Source: Protofrankia sp963555925 (lineage in GTDB: Bacteria; Actinomycetota; Actinomycetes; Frankiales; Frankiaceae). From it: DNA of 64,000 nt. The notes beneath the pieces are model-generated. The model did no database searches. It saw only the letters and a program-made list of their open reading frames with translations, and had not been told where the DNA came from. The position numbers were made by a program, and so were the translations under genes. The stretch spans positions 81,587 through 145,586 of the forward strand of contig CAUVXJ010000048.1 in assembly GCA_963555925.1 (NCBI GenBank), given 5' to 3'. Position 1 is the stretch's first letter; every line of letters starts with the position of its first letter. Of this stretch, positions 8,660-17,173 are shown one piece after another.

Positions 8660-9532
8660 CTACGCGGTGACATGAAACAGGGCGGCGCGGGTTCGCGCGC
8701 CGACCACACCATCGGCCACAAGTCCGTGCCGGCGTTGGTATGCCTTAACCGTACTCGTGGTACGTGGCCCGAACTTCCCGTCCACCGCGACAGGATAGCC
8801 ACATCCGGTCAGCGCTCGCTGAATCTGGCGCACGCCGGGACGCCCGCGGTGGGTGTAGCCGACCTCCCGCACACGGGGAGCTGCAGCGGCTACCGGTCGC
8901 GCCGCCGCCACGCCGGCCGCAGCGGTCCAGCCCGGCCTACTGACCGGCCCGGTAGGGCTACCCGGGCTGGCCGGGGACGCCGGGTAGATGCTCGTCGCAC
9001 CCTCACCACTTGCGTCGGTGGCGGCTGCCGCGGCCCGCCCGAGGTACAGGCGGTAGGAGCCGTTTGTGTACGTACTCCACGCTCCGATGCCCTGTATGTC
9101 GCACACTCGTTTGGCGGCCCGGGCGTTGATGGCCGGATCGAACAGATCTGCCCCGCCGACCCAACCCGCATGCGCCCGCATGTTGATCTGCCATAGTCCG
9201 CGGGAATCCTCGCCATTGGAGTTGTGGGCGGTCGCGTTGCCGCCGGACTCAGCCAGCGCGACTGCGACCCAGGTCTCCAATGGCTTCCCGTCGCAGCCGC
9301 CGAGTCCCGCTTTCCTGCCGGCACCAGCGATGGAAACGTCGGAAACAGGTGCCCCAGCGAGAGAACCCGCGCTGGGCTCAGTCGCGGTATCGGCGCTGGG
9401 CGATGCCGGCGAGCTCGCGCTCGCCGGACCCGCGGTCAGCATCATTCCCGCCGTCGCGCCGATGACGCCGGCGGTTGCGGCCACCGCGCCGCGGTTGTAC
9501 TGAGACTGCTTTCTGTGCCTTCCCCTGGCCAT
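8660..9532 (-). CDS. Secreted transglycosylase with peptidoglycan-binding domain
   Basis: Exported muralytic enzyme, 290 residues. A basic N terminus and hydrophobic stretch (ATAGVIGATAGMMLTAG) ending in ASAS form a signal peptide. A lysozyme-like SLT domain carries the catalytic glutamate in ALAESGGNA (E95) and SRGLWQIN, followed by YRLYLGRA. An Ala/Pro linker leads to a C-terminal peptidoglycan-binding repeat (RPGVRQIQRALTGCG ... VDGKFGPRTTSTVKAYQ). This layout is common for resuscitation/spore cortex hydrolases of actinomycetes. The ATG at 9532 begins the signal peptide; the frame is open 19 codons upstream. Confidence 0.9.
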   Translation of the reverse strand: MARGRHRKQSQYNRGAVAATAGVIGATAGMMLTAGPASASSPASPSADTATEPSAGSLAGAPVSDVSIAGAGRKAGLGGCDGKPLETWVAVALAESGGNATAHNSNGEDSRGLWQINMRAHAGWVGGADLFDPAINARAAKRVCDIQGIGAWSTYTNGSYRLYLGRAAAAATDASGEGATSIYPASPASPGSPTGPVSRPGWTAAAGVAAARPVAAAAPRVREVGYTHRGRPGVRQIQRALTGCGYPVAVDGKFGPRTTSTVKAYQRRHGLVADGVVGARTRAALFHVTA

Positions 9533-9679
9533 TATAAAATATCCCACTTCAGTATCGTCGATCGGCTCATGCGCGCCGCGCGGAGGCACCCGTCACAGCC
9601 AGGCCGCGGGAATGCCCATCGTGGGGCACGCGGCAGCCCGGCCATGACGGGTCGCAGGCCTGTTACCGGCCCAGCCAGG

Positions 9680-10450
9680 TCACCCCAGGCGGCCAACGAG
9701 ATAACTCGAGGAATAAATCTTCTGAAGCCGGACGACGGTTCCGCTGTGGGGAGCGGCCCACATCATGTCGTCCCCGGCGTAGATCGCCACGTGATAGATG
9801 TTGCCGGGCTGCCCGAAGAAGATGAGATCACCGGGCTGCTTGGCATCCCGCGATATCTTCTGCGACGCCGCGTACTGGGCGTCGGTCACCCGCGGCACAC
9901 TCCGGCCGAGCTGTTTGTAGATGTACTGGACAAGCCCGGAACAATCGAAGGCGTTCGGACCCTGTGCGCCCCAGACGTATGGCTTACCCGCCTGCTTCGA
10001 GGCCAGATAGACGATCTTCTCACCGAGACCGGCGGTGGCCGAGGAACCGTCCTGCTGCGATGACGTGCCGTCCGGCGGTGCCGAGATGCCGCTTGCCGGA
10101 GCCTCCACCGAGCTAGGAGCCTCCACCGCACCAGGGGCCGACGCCGAGCCGGAACCCGACGCCCAATCGGACGCCGCAGGCGCGCCCCCGGTGTCACCGG
10201 CCCAGGTCGACCCGGGGGCAGCGGTGGTAGTGGTGGTAGTGGTCGAGCCGGCCGGGCTGTCAGCCCCGGCGTCGTTCGCCAGTGCCGGGGCCGAGAAAGC
10301 GGTCAGGGCGACGGTCCCAGTGACCGCGGCGGCAACCGCCACACGCGCGGACCGGCGGCGGAAACTGGACCTGGCGATCGGTGCACGGTGGCGACCGCGT
10401 CCGGACGGAATCGCGTCAGCCGAATCTGCACACGCCTGATATGCAGGCAA
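9680..10450 (-). CDS. NlpC/P60 cell-wall endopeptidase
   Basis: Exported gamma-D-glutamyl-type peptidoglycan endopeptidase. The C-terminal NlpC/P60 domain has the nucleophile in NAFDCSGLV, the histidine in IYHVAIYAG and the following APHSG polar residue. A long Ser/Thr/Pro-rich linker and a signal peptide (VAVAAAVTGTVALTAFSAPALA) precede it. The start is the TTG at 10450, seven bases after GGGAAGG; the frame stays open upstream to 10540, but those codons lie inside a c-di-AMP riboswitch and are not expected to be translated. Expression should therefore respond to c-di-AMP, as for other actinobacterial NlpC and Rpf genes. Confidence 0.9.
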   Translation of the reverse strand: MPAYQACADSADAIPSGRGRHRAPIARSSFRRRSARVAVAAAVTGTVALTAFSAPALANDAGADSPAGSTTTTTTTAAPGSTWAGDTGGAPAASDWASGSGSASAPGAVEAPSSVEAPASGISAPPDGTSSQQDGSSATAGLGEKIVYLASKQAGKPYVWGAQGPNAFDCSGLVQYIYKQLGRSVPRVTDAQYAASQKISRDAKQPGDLIFFGQPGNIYHVAIYAGDDMMWAAPHSGTVVRLQKIYSSSYLVGRLG

Positions 10451-10457
10451 CAATGAT

Positions 10458-10620
10458 CCTTCCCGTACGCCTGCGAGGTTAGCTGTCGGGTTCGGGCCGG
10501 GAAGCCCGGTCAGCCCGCGGAGATCCGCGGCCGACTTCACCCCGAGGACGGCGCCAGCGCGGCGACGTCCGTCAAGTCCTGGTTCCCCCGCTGCTGCCCT
10601 GGTGATTGTGAGAAGGGAAC
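10458..10620 (-). promoter_or_regulatory. ydaO/yuaA-type c-di-AMP riboswitch
   Basis: On the minus strand the leader contains the ydaO hallmarks in order: GGGGGAACC, then CGGGGTGAAG, then CCCGAACCCGACAGCTAACC followed by TCGCAGGCG, ending at the GGGAAGG ribosome-binding site of the NlpC/P60 gene. Such riboswitches are OFF switches for cell-wall hydrolases in actinomycetes (established). Limits are approximate, as no structure was computed. Confidence 0.9.
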
Positions 10621-11002
10621 ACCGGACCGAGGGCAGAACTCGGCGTCCAGCCCGGTGTTACTGAGAGCCCGGCCACGTTAGCGAACTACACGCTGTGACC
10701 GCAAGGGCCATTTTCCGCGAATCTCGGGGCATGTCAACTACTATGCGTATCAATCATCCGGCCGGCCGGTCAGAGAAATCAGATCAACACCGCTGGCAGT
10801 GGGTCGAGCACGGCGACAGAATACCGACATGCACTGGCCGCCAGAGCACGCACGGTGATACCGATGAGGAAACAGGCCAATCGACGGGGTACGTCTTGTC
10901 TCATCAGGCAGGGGTTCTAGCAGCGGCCCGGGCACCGTCTTTGGTCGAATCCTTACCATCGGCCCCGGCCGGCAACGCGGCGTCGCCGCAAAGGAGTCAG
11001 CG
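10621..11002. other. Divergent promoter region, no gene seen
   Basis: It lies between the riboswitch leader (minus) and the CHAP gene (plus). It should contain both promoters. Short frames here lack start signals and domain content. An AAGGAG ribosome-binding site ends it. Confidence 0.4.
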
Positions 11003-11791
11003 ATGACGGCTGTACAACAGCTGGTCGAGCATGCGTTAGCGGAGGTCGGCTACGCCGGGGACGGCCGCAATCACACGAAGTACGGTCAGGAGTTCGGCTA
11101 CGACGGGAATGCATGGTGCGCGATTTTCGTCTGGTGCATGTTCGAGCAGGTCGGGATCAACCTGCCGCTGAAGTCGGCGCACGTGCCCACGATCTGGTCC
11201 TGGGCGCGAGCCCATGGCCTGACTATCGCCTCCACCCAGGCTAACCCCGGAGACCAGATCATCTTTGATTGGACGGGCCACGAAACCGCCGCCGGCAATG
11301 ACACCCACACCGGTCTGGTCGTCGAACGCACCGGCAATAATATTGTCACGGTCGAGGGTAACGTCGGAAACGATCAAGTACTACGCAGAACCTGGCTAGC
11401 CGGCGGTATACTCATCGCCGGATGCGTGAACTGGCAATCGATGTTCAGCGGTGGCCCGCGCTTCCCGCTCGCCCCCCAGAACCCGCCGAACCGGTTCGCC
11501 TACTTCCCGACGGTCGCGCGCGGGTTCCTCGACCAGGGCGAGTCAGGGGTGTTCCCGGATCTGCGCCACCCGGTCACGACCGCTCAGAACGCGCTCAACA
11601 TCGCTACGGGCCGGGAGGGCGATAATCGCCTGCTCGCCCCGGACGGCGCCTTCGGCCCGCTGACGGAGACAACGTTCCGTGATTTCCAGGAATTCTGCCG
11701 GTTGAACGACCCGGCGGTCGCAGTCACCGGTGTGGTCGACCGGACGACCTGGCGCCTTCTCGACTATTTCCTCGACATCAAAGGCCGTTGA
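11003..11791 (+). CDS. CHAP-like amidase with peptidoglycan-binding domain
   Basis: Probable peptidoglycan-cleaving protein, 262 residues. The N-terminal CHAP-type fold shows the nucleophile in NAWCAIFVWCMF (C33 or C39), the histidine in THTGLVVER and VEGNVGNDQ. The C-terminal third (NALNIATGREGD ... GAFGPLTETTFRDFQEFC) is a peptidoglycan-binding-1 repeat. There is no signal peptide or membrane helix, so export would need lysis, a holin or another route; this resembles phage endolysins or contractile-device effectors. AAGGAG lies 8 bases before the ATG. A strong terminator hairpin follows. Confidence 0.8.
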   Translation: MTAVQQLVEHALAEVGYAGDGRNHTKYGQEFGYDGNAWCAIFVWCMFEQVGINLPLKSAHVPTIWSWARAHGLTIASTQANPGDQIIFDWTGHETAAGNDTHTGLVVERTGNNIVTVEGNVGNDQVLRRTWLAGGILIAGCVNWQSMFSGGPRFPLAPQNPPNRFAYFPTVARGFLDQGESGVFPDLRHPVTTAQNALNIATGREGDNRLLAPDGAFGPLTETTFRDFQEFCRLNDPAVAVTGVVDRTTWRLLDYFLDIKGR

Positions 11792-11810
11792 ACCGACGCC
11801 CACGCGATCT

Positions 11811-11863
11811 TTCGAGGTTTGTGCGATCGACAAGGACTCTTTCGTCGCACAAACCTCGAAAAA
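11811..11863. terminator. Bidirectional intrinsic terminator
   Basis: A perfect 16-bp stem (TTCGAGGTTTGTGCGA at 11811-11826 with its complement at 11845-11860) followed by AAAAA sits between two convergent genes. It should end both transcripts. Confidence 0.85.
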
Positions 11864-11920
11864 TCATCTACCCGGCGGGCGGGTAGCCGGCGGGCGCTGT
11901 CCCGGCGGCGGCTACAGCCG

Positions 11921-13126
11921 TCATGATGCGCTCGAGAGGTTGTCGAGGTGACGGCGGACCACGCGTCGGGCGATCGCCCAGCGGTGGGTCTCCGACGGCC
12001 CGTCGTAGATACGGAACGGGCGGACCTCGCGCAGGAAGCGCGAGAGCAGCACATCCCCGGAGATACCGAGGGAACCGCAGATCTGCAGCGAACGGTCGAC
12101 GACCCGCCAGACGGCCTCGGCGGTGAACGTCTTGGCTACCGCGGTCGACTGAGCCCCGGAACGACCCTGGTCGAGTTCCCAGCATGCCTGCAGGACCAGC
12201 CCGCGGGACGCCGCGATATCGATCTCATTGTCCGCGATCATCGCCTGGACCATGCCCAGCTCCGCCAACCGGGAACCGAACAGCTGCCGGTCCGCCGCCC
12301 TGGCCACGGCGATGTCCTGGGCCCTGCGGGCGATGCCCAGCCAACGCATGCAGTGGGTCGTGCGCGCCGGGCCGAGACGGACCTGGGCGTAGTCGAACCC
12401 CTGGTGCACCTCGCCGAGGATCGCGTCGTGCGGCACCAGACAGCCATCGAACAACATCTCGCAGTGACCGCCGTACAGGCTCTCGTCGAGGGTCTCGACA
12501 TGGCGGACGACCTTCATGCCGGGGTTGTCCGCGTCGACGAGGAACATCGTCGCTCCACCGCGCTGACCCGGCTCGCCCGATGTGCGAGCCATGCAGATCG
12601 CATATGCGGCACCATCCGCGCCGGTGATGAACCACTTACGGCCGTCGATCCGCCAGCCGCCGGGCTCCTGCACGGCGCGCGTGGTCAGAGCGGCCGGATC
12701 CGACCCCGCTCCGGGCGCGGGCTCGGTCATCGCGAAGCAGGACCGCACCTCGCCGGTTGCCAACGGCCGCAGGTACCGCTCCTTCTGCTCGGCCGTCGCG
12801 ATGGCCGCCAGCATGTGCATGTTGCCCTCGTCGGGGGCGGCGATGTTCAGCGCCAGCGGGCCGAACAGCGAATAGCCCGCCGCTTCGAACACGGGAGCGC
12901 GTCCGCGCATGTCCAGGCCGTGGCCGCCGAGCTCCGCCGGTACGTGCGGGGCGAAGACCCCCGCGTCCTTCGCCGCCTGCTGTAGCCGCGCCCGCATCGC
13001 GTCGCCACCGCGCGCGGCGACGCCTGCGAACGCCTCCTCCTCGGGGACGACGACGCTGCGCACGAACTCGGCAGTGCGTCTGGCGAGTTCACTGACCACC
13101 TGGTCATGGCCAAGATCAATGGACAC
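11921..13126 (-). CDS. Acyl-CoA dehydrogenase
   Basis: FAD-dependent alpha,beta-dehydrogenation of an acyl-CoA. Of 401 residues, the N-terminal helical domain is followed by the FAD/substrate block CFAMTEPAPGAGSDP and WFITGADGA, a beta barrel, and the C-terminal helical domain with ADRQLFGSRL, ICGSLGISGD and YDGPSETHRW. The start is GTG at 13126: AAGGAGG sits five bases before it, and the upstream ATG at 13141 has none. In sequence it resembles the FadE/CaiA class acting on larger substrates. It starts a minus-strand transcript with a perfect palindrome about 150 bp upstream. Confidence 0.9.
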   Translation of the reverse strand: MSIDLGHDQVVSELARRTAEFVRSVVVPEEEAFAGVAARGGDAMRARLQQAAKDAGVFAPHVPAELGGHGLDMRGRAPVFEAAGYSLFGPLALNIAAPDEGNMHMLAAIATAEQKERYLRPLATGEVRSCFAMTEPAPGAGSDPAALTTRAVQEPGGWRIDGRKWFITGADGAAYAICMARTSGEPGQRGGATMFLVDADNPGMKVVRHVETLDESLYGGHCEMLFDGCLVPHDAILGEVHQGFDYAQVRLGPARTTHCMRWLGIARRAQDIAVARAADRQLFGSRLAELGMVQAMIADNEIDIAASRGLVLQACWELDQGRSGAQSTAVAKTFTAEAVWRVVDRSLQICGSLGISGDVLLSRFLREVRPFRIYDGPSETHRWAIARRVVRRHLDNLSSAS

Positions 13127-13274
13127 GTGAACCTCCTTCATACCGGCCGCGTCGCCCGGAGGAGACCCGCCGCGGATCTGGCCGAAAATCGTCAGTTTTC
13201 CGTCAGCAAAGCAGGCCGGTCGACTCCTGCACAAGGAACAGGCGCCATTGAAGATCAAATCGTGGACGAGGATC

Positions 13275-13289
13275 GTCAACATTGTTGAC
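13275..13289. promoter_or_regulatory. Palindromic operator-like site GTCAACATTGTTGAC
   Basis: Same 7+1+7 palindrome as at 2003-2017. It lies between the acyl-CoA dehydrogenase start (13126) and the end of the amidohydrolase gene (13364). Probable repressor site for the dehydrogenase. Confidence 0.5.
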
Positions 13290-13363
13290 TATCATGTGTG
13301 CACGCGAACGGCCCGAACCAACCCGCGCTCCGTGCCCAGCGACGGCGGGCCCGGTCGGCCGGA

Positions 13364-14545
13364 TCAGTCCAGGTGGTAGATGCGGGCGGCGTTGTCGTGC
13401 AGGATCTTGCGCAGCGCGTCGGCGGGCAGCTCCGCAAACGCCTCCGCGACGAACAGGTCCGGACGGACCGCCGCGCTCGCAGGGCCGGGCGACATGCTCG
13501 TCGGGTGTGGGAAGTCGGTCTCGAAGAGGAAGTTGTCGGCTCCGAGAAGTTCGATCGCCTGCCGGGCGGTCTCCCGCTCGAACCAGAAACAGCCGAAGAT
13601 CTGGCGCTGGAAGTACTCGCTGGGCAGCAGGTCGTATTCGGGGTGTTCGATCGGGACGCCGCAGTTCCTCCACTGCCAGTCCAAAGCGGCGAGGGCGTAG
13701 GGGAGCCAGCCGATTCCGCTCTCGACCGAGACGAAATTCAGTCTCGGGAAACGGTGGCAGATCCCGGCGCAGATGACGGTCGCGATGGCGCGGGCGTTGC
13801 CCATGAAGAAGGAAACCCCGACCGAGGCGTAGTTCGCGTGGATCCCGTTACCCGGGAAGTTCTTCTCGATCAGGGACAGGTCGCCCGACGCGATGTGGAA
13901 GTTCACCGGAACGCCGAGATCCTGGGCGGTCGCCCAGATCGGGTCCCAGTGCGGATCACCGAGCAGCGGCAGACCGAAGAAGTCGGTCTCCTGAGCCATG
14001 ATCACGCCCCGGTGCCCCATCGCGACTGTTCGTTCGATCTCAGCGACGCTCGCCGCCAGATCCCAGAAGGGCAGCGCCGCCATGGGCAGCAGCCGGGACG
14101 GGTCCGCGCTCGCCCAGTCGGTCTGGTAGTCGTTGTACGCCTGGATGCAGGCCACCATCAGTTCGGGGTCCTTGAGTCCGAGGAACCTCCCGGTACCGAA
14201 CCCCGCCACGTTGGGATACAGCACCTGCGCCCAGATCCCGTACTCGTCCATTTTGCGCAGCCGGTCGGGGGCGTTCCACAGCGCCGGGTCGACGTCGGCG
14301 AGGCGCCGGGGATGCTTCGGCGGGAACTCCGCCCAACCGGCCATCGCGCCGCCCGCGGTAGCCGACAGGCGCGCGTCGCCGAAATACCACGCCTCCTCCT
14401 GGAGGTCGTCATCCCAGCGGACGTGCGGAACCAGATCACCCCACTTCGCCGTGGAGATCCGCGATGTCCACAGATCAGCGGGTTCGATCACATGGGTATC
14501 CGCGTCGATCACCCTGATGCCATCGGTCACTGCCGTCCCGGCCAT
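13364..14545 (-). CDS. Amidohydrolase_2 family hydrolase/decarboxylase
   Basis: Metal-dependent TIM-barrel enzyme of the ACMSD/amidohydrolase-2 group, which hydrolyses or decarboxylates ring-derived acids. The N-terminal IDADTHVIEPADLW gives the metal motif (D-x-H variant). VNFHIASGD supplies the barrel histidine, FVSVESGIGWLPY is typical of the subgroup, and FETDFPHPTS ends the active site. 393 residues, normal length, no signal. GGGGAGCGGCGCC precedes the ATG at 14545. A near-palindromic operator-like site lies 85 bp upstream (14630-14643), so it has its own promoter in the catabolic regulon. Confidence 0.85.
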   Translation of the reverse strand: MAGTAVTDGIRVIDADTHVIEPADLWTSRISTAKWGDLVPHVRWDDDLQEEAWYFGDARLSATAGGAMAGWAEFPPKHPRRLADVDPALWNAPDRLRKMDEYGIWAQVLYPNVAGFGTGRFLGLKDPELMVACIQAYNDYQTDWASADPSRLLPMAALPFWDLAASVAEIERTVAMGHRGVIMAQETDFFGLPLLGDPHWDPIWATAQDLGVPVNFHIASGDLSLIEKNFPGNGIHANYASVGVSFFMGNARAIATVICAGICHRFPRLNFVSVESGIGWLPYALAALDWQWRNCGVPIEHPEYDLLPSEYFQRQIFGCFWFERETARQAIELLGADNFLFETDFPHPTSMSPGPASAAVRPDLFVAEAFAELPADALRKILHDNAARIYHLD

Positions 14546-14629
14546 GGCGCCGCTCCCCTCGAGGTCTTCGGGAGACGCCGGATGTCACGACGCACGTCCC
14601 GGCCGCACTCTGATGTGATCTATACCTTA

Positions 14630-14643
14630 TTTCTTATGAGGAA
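14630..14643. promoter_or_regulatory. Cluster operator site A (TTTCTTATGAGGAA)
   Basis: One of five similar 14-bp near-palindromes (consensus TTYCTYATGAKGAA) in the catabolic cluster. It lies 85 bp upstream of the amidohydrolase start. Longer match: TTATTTCTTATGAGGAAAT at 14627-14645. Confidence 0.6.
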
Positions 14644-14704
14644 ATCCGACAAGCGGTCCCGGAAACGTAGCGCGGACGCGATTTCCTCTCGCCGAACGGA
14701 AAGA

Positions 14705-14965
14705 TCAGACGTCCACCGCCGGCTCCGGCGGACCGGCCGCGACCGCGATCGCGTCTTCTGGACACGAACTGGCGCCGAGCCGGGCCGCTCGTGCCCGGTC
14801 CGCGGTCACCACGAAGGTGACGCCGCGGGGGAGGCAGAAACCGTCGTCATCGGTGTCGAACACCTCCGGAGCGAGCGAATAGCAGCGGCCCTGCCCGGTA
14901 CACCGGGTGGGGTCGACCATGATCTGCACGGTGAGCTGCTCCCCCGTTGTCGGATCGGCGGTCAT
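14705..14965 (-). CDS. 3Fe-4S ferredoxin, P450 partner
   Basis: Small electron carrier of 86 residues. Cysteines in RCTGQGRC (C22 and C28) and SSCPEDAI (C68), with proline after the last one, give a three-cysteine 3Fe-4S ferredoxin as found beside actinobacterial P450s. Its ATG overlaps the TGA of the P450 gene (ATGA), so it is translationally coupled and should deliver electrons to that enzyme. The reductase is not encoded in the window. Confidence 0.92.
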   Translation of the reverse strand: MTADPTTGEQLTVQIMVDPTRCTGQGRCYSLAPEVFDTDDDGFCLPRGVTFVVTADRARAARLGASSCPEDAIAVAAGPPEPAVDV

Positions 14966-16191
14966 GACCGGTCCCAGACCAGCGGCAGGGCGACCAGCCC
15001 GGCTGCACCACCGCGCTCCAGCACCGGCTCACCGCCCGCGATCCGGTAGTCGGGGATCCGCCGGTGCCACTGCTCCAGCGCGACCGCCATCTCGGCGCGC
15101 GCGAGATGGGAGCCCAGGCACCGGTGCGGTCCGGCGGCAAAGGAGATGTGCCGGTTGACCGCACGGTCGAGATCGACCTGGTCAGCATCTGAAAACGAGC
15201 GCGGGTCGCGCATGGCCGCACCGAGCAACAGCAGCGCCATGTCCCCCTTCTTCATCGGGCAGCCGTGGAAGTCCACGTCACGGGTGATCTTGCGGCCGTC
15301 CTGGATGATCGGGAACGCCCGCAGGAACTCCTCGACCGCCGTCGGCACCACCCCCGGTTCGGTCGCCACCCGTCGACGGTGCTCCGGCGTCGTCGCCAGA
15401 TGGTGGAACGCATAGCTCAGCTGGCTCTTGACGGTGTCGAGGCCCGCGAGCACCAACACAACGCACATCTGCAGAATCTCATCATCACGCAACGGTCGAT
15501 CTTCATAACGCGCTGTCATGAGATAGCTGACGAAGTCAATCTCGGGGTCGCGCAGCGTCGCCCGCCGATCCGCGACGACACCGATGAAGTACTCGGTCAT
15601 CGCGCCCATCGCCGCCATTGTCCGGGCCTGGCCCTCAGGATCGGTGAAGGCGTCGAAGACCGTGTCCACCCACTCGACGAACAACGCGTCATCGGTCTCA
15701 GGCAGACCCATGATCGACAAAAACGCCCGGGTCGGGTACACCGCCGCGAAGTCGGCCACGAACTCGCAGCCACCGGAGTCGAGAAAGGCGTCGATGGTCC
15801 GGTCGCACAGTTCGCGCATCCGGGGCGTCGCCCGGGCGACCGCACGGGGTGAGAACGGCGGGTTGAGGATCTGACGGTACCTGCCGTGCTCGGGCGGGGC
15901 GACATTGGTCGGAATCCAGCGGTAACCCGGGTTCGGGTCCAGGACGATCACCGAGTCGCTGCCGAAGACCTCGGGGTTCTGATATGCCTCGCGGCACTGA
16001 TCAAAGCGGGTGATCATCCAGAAGCCGGCCCCGAAACTGTTCCAGTAGACGGGGGACGCCTCACGCAGCTGCGCCATCTCCCCGATGCCCGTCAGCACCG
16101 GCCGCGGCGACATGATGTCGTAGTTGACCACCGGACAGGTCCCGGCGGGCGTCGCGCGCTCCGGCATGGGAGTGGGTACGGGCGCCGACAT
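14962..16191 (-). CDS. Cytochrome P450
   Basis: Soluble bacterial monooxygenase, 409 residues from the ATG at 16191 (MSAPVPTPM). I-helix oxygen-binding motif AGLDT, EEFLR (ExxR), and the heme loop FAAGPHRCLGSHLAR with the thiolate cysteine are all intact. The start is chosen because its A is shared with the TGA of the preceding NTF2-like gene (TGATG). Together with the coupled ferredoxin and NTF2-like genes it forms one operon with an operator-like site at 17539. Sequence resembles CYP families acting on steroid or terpenoid rings; the substrate is unknown. Confidence 0.93.
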   Translation of the reverse strand: MSAPVPTPMPERATPAGTCPVVNYDIMSPRPVLTGIGEMAQLREASPVYWNSFGAGFWMITRFDQCREAYQNPEVFGSDSVIVLDPNPGYRWIPTNVAPPEHGRYRQILNPPFSPRAVARATPRMRELCDRTIDAFLDSGGCEFVADFAAVYPTRAFLSIMGLPETDDALFVEWVDTVFDAFTDPEGQARTMAAMGAMTEYFIGVVADRRATLRDPEIDFVSYLMTARYEDRPLRDDEILQMCVVLVLAGLDTVKSQLSYAFHHLATTPEHRRRVATEPGVVPTAVEEFLRAFPIIQDGRKITRDVDFHGCPMKKGDMALLLLGAAMRDPRSFSDADQVDLDRAVNRHISFAAGPHRCLGSHLARAEMAVALEQWHRRIPDYRIAGGEPVLERGGAAGLVALPLVWDRS

Positions 16192-16655
16192 CAGCCGAGT
16201 GCCAGACTCTGGTCGAACGTCCGGACCTCGATCCAGCCGATCTCGAGTTGGATCTCGGTGATGACCCAACCGTCACCGTCGCGGCGCAGCCGGTTGCGGT
16301 AACGACTTGACATCTGCAGAACCTGGTTGGGGTCGTCGGCGGCAACCTGGTGGGAGGTGAGGTAGGCGAGCGCCGAGGCCTGATCGCCTTCGACGTCGAC
16401 GTGGTAGACGGACACAAGGTGGTGTTGGAAGCTGCGGTCCGCCGTCATCTTGTCGACCCAGGCCACGATGGCATCGGCCCCCTCGACCCACTCGCTCCAC
16501 GTACCGGCTGCGGTGAAACGCATCCGAGCGTCGTCGTCGAACACCGTGCGTAAGCCTACAAAGTCTTTCTGGTCGACCGTCGAACAGTAACGGTAGAGCG
16601 TGTCGCTCGCGTTGATGTGGTCACGTACGTCCTCGAACGTTCTCACGGTGGTCAT
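16191..16655 (-). CDS. NTF2/SnoaL-like protein 1
   Basis: A cone-shaped alpha+beta fold, 154 residues. Residues TLYRYCSTVDQKDFVGLRTV and FQHHLVSVYHVDVEGD are the usual landmarks of the SnoaL-4 subgroup. These proteins isomerise, dehydrate or bind hydrophobic intermediates; many catabolic clusters have several. GGAGGAG lies 7 bases before the ATG. It is co-translated with the P450 (TGATG). A second copy lies immediately upstream and a third at 25029, so the pathway uses three paralogs. Catalytic residues cannot be assigned with confidence. Confidence 0.8.
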   Translation of the reverse strand: MTTVRTFEDVRDHINASDTLYRYCSTVDQKDFVGLRTVFDDDARMRFTAAGTWSEWVEGADAIVAWVDKMTADRSFQHHLVSVYHVDVEGDQASALAYLTSHQVAADDPNQVLQMSSRYRNRLRRDGDGWVITEIQLEIGWIEVRTFDQSLALG

Positions 16656-16711
16656 CCGGTGCTCCTCCTGCCATGGTGGGATCGGGGTTGCGGTGCCTTA
16701 CGGTGACGCTG

Positions 16712-17173
16712 TCAGCCGGCCGCGCCCTGGACCGGCTCTGGCTGGTCGGCCTGACGCAGTTCGCTCCAGCCCTGCTCGAACGCCCTGGACGAGATCTTCC
16801 ATCCGCCGTCCTCACGGCGCAGCTCGTCGACGTAATTGCCGACGCTGAGCATGACCGTGCCCGGCGCGTCCCGACCGGTGAGGTGCGCGGTTATGTGGCA
16901 GCGGGCGGTAGCCCGATCGCCGTCGATCTCGATCGAGTACACCTTGTCCATGTGGTGCATGAACAAGGCCGAGGCGCAGGTGCTGACCAGCCACTGCACG
17001 ATGGCGTCGCCGCCTTCGAGCCACTCCCCGCCCCAGTAGCGCCCGCGGGCATCGTCGGTGAACAGTTCCCGCACGGCGGTGAAGTTCCCGGCGTCGATCT
17101 GGGAACAGTAGCGGTGCAGGATTTCCGTCACCGCCAGCCGGTCGATGGCATCCGCCACGGTGCGGACGGTCAT
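16712..17173 (-). CDS. NTF2/SnoaL-like protein 2
   Basis: 153 residues of the same fold as its downstream neighbour (LAVTEILHRYCSQIDAGNF ... FMHHMDKVYSIEIDGD ... DELRREDGGWKISSRAFE). The ATG at 17173 overlaps the stop of the tiny upstream ORF by ATGA, so translation is coupled to the deleted aldehyde dehydrogenase remnant. It is probably a lyase/isomerase-type accessory enzyme of the P450 operon. It differs enough from copy 1 to have a separate substrate. Confidence 0.8.
   Translation of the reverse strand: MTVRTVADAIDRLAVTEILHRYCSQIDAGNFTAVRELFTDDARGRYWGGEWLEGGDAIVQWLVSTCASALFMHHMDKVYSIEIDGDRATARCHITAHLTGRDAPGTVMLSVGNYVDELRREDGGWKISSRAFEQGWSELRQADQPEPVQGAAG

Noticed and set aside
10460..10540. 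N-terminal extension of the NlpC/P60 protein
   Set aside because: The codons coincide with the conserved c-di-AMP riboswitch; the TTG at 10450 has the ribosome-binding site.
13298..15049. 583-codon open frame on the plus strand
   Set aside because: It is antisense to the amidohydrolase and ferredoxin genes, both with clear motifs. Long antisense frames are expected at this GC content.
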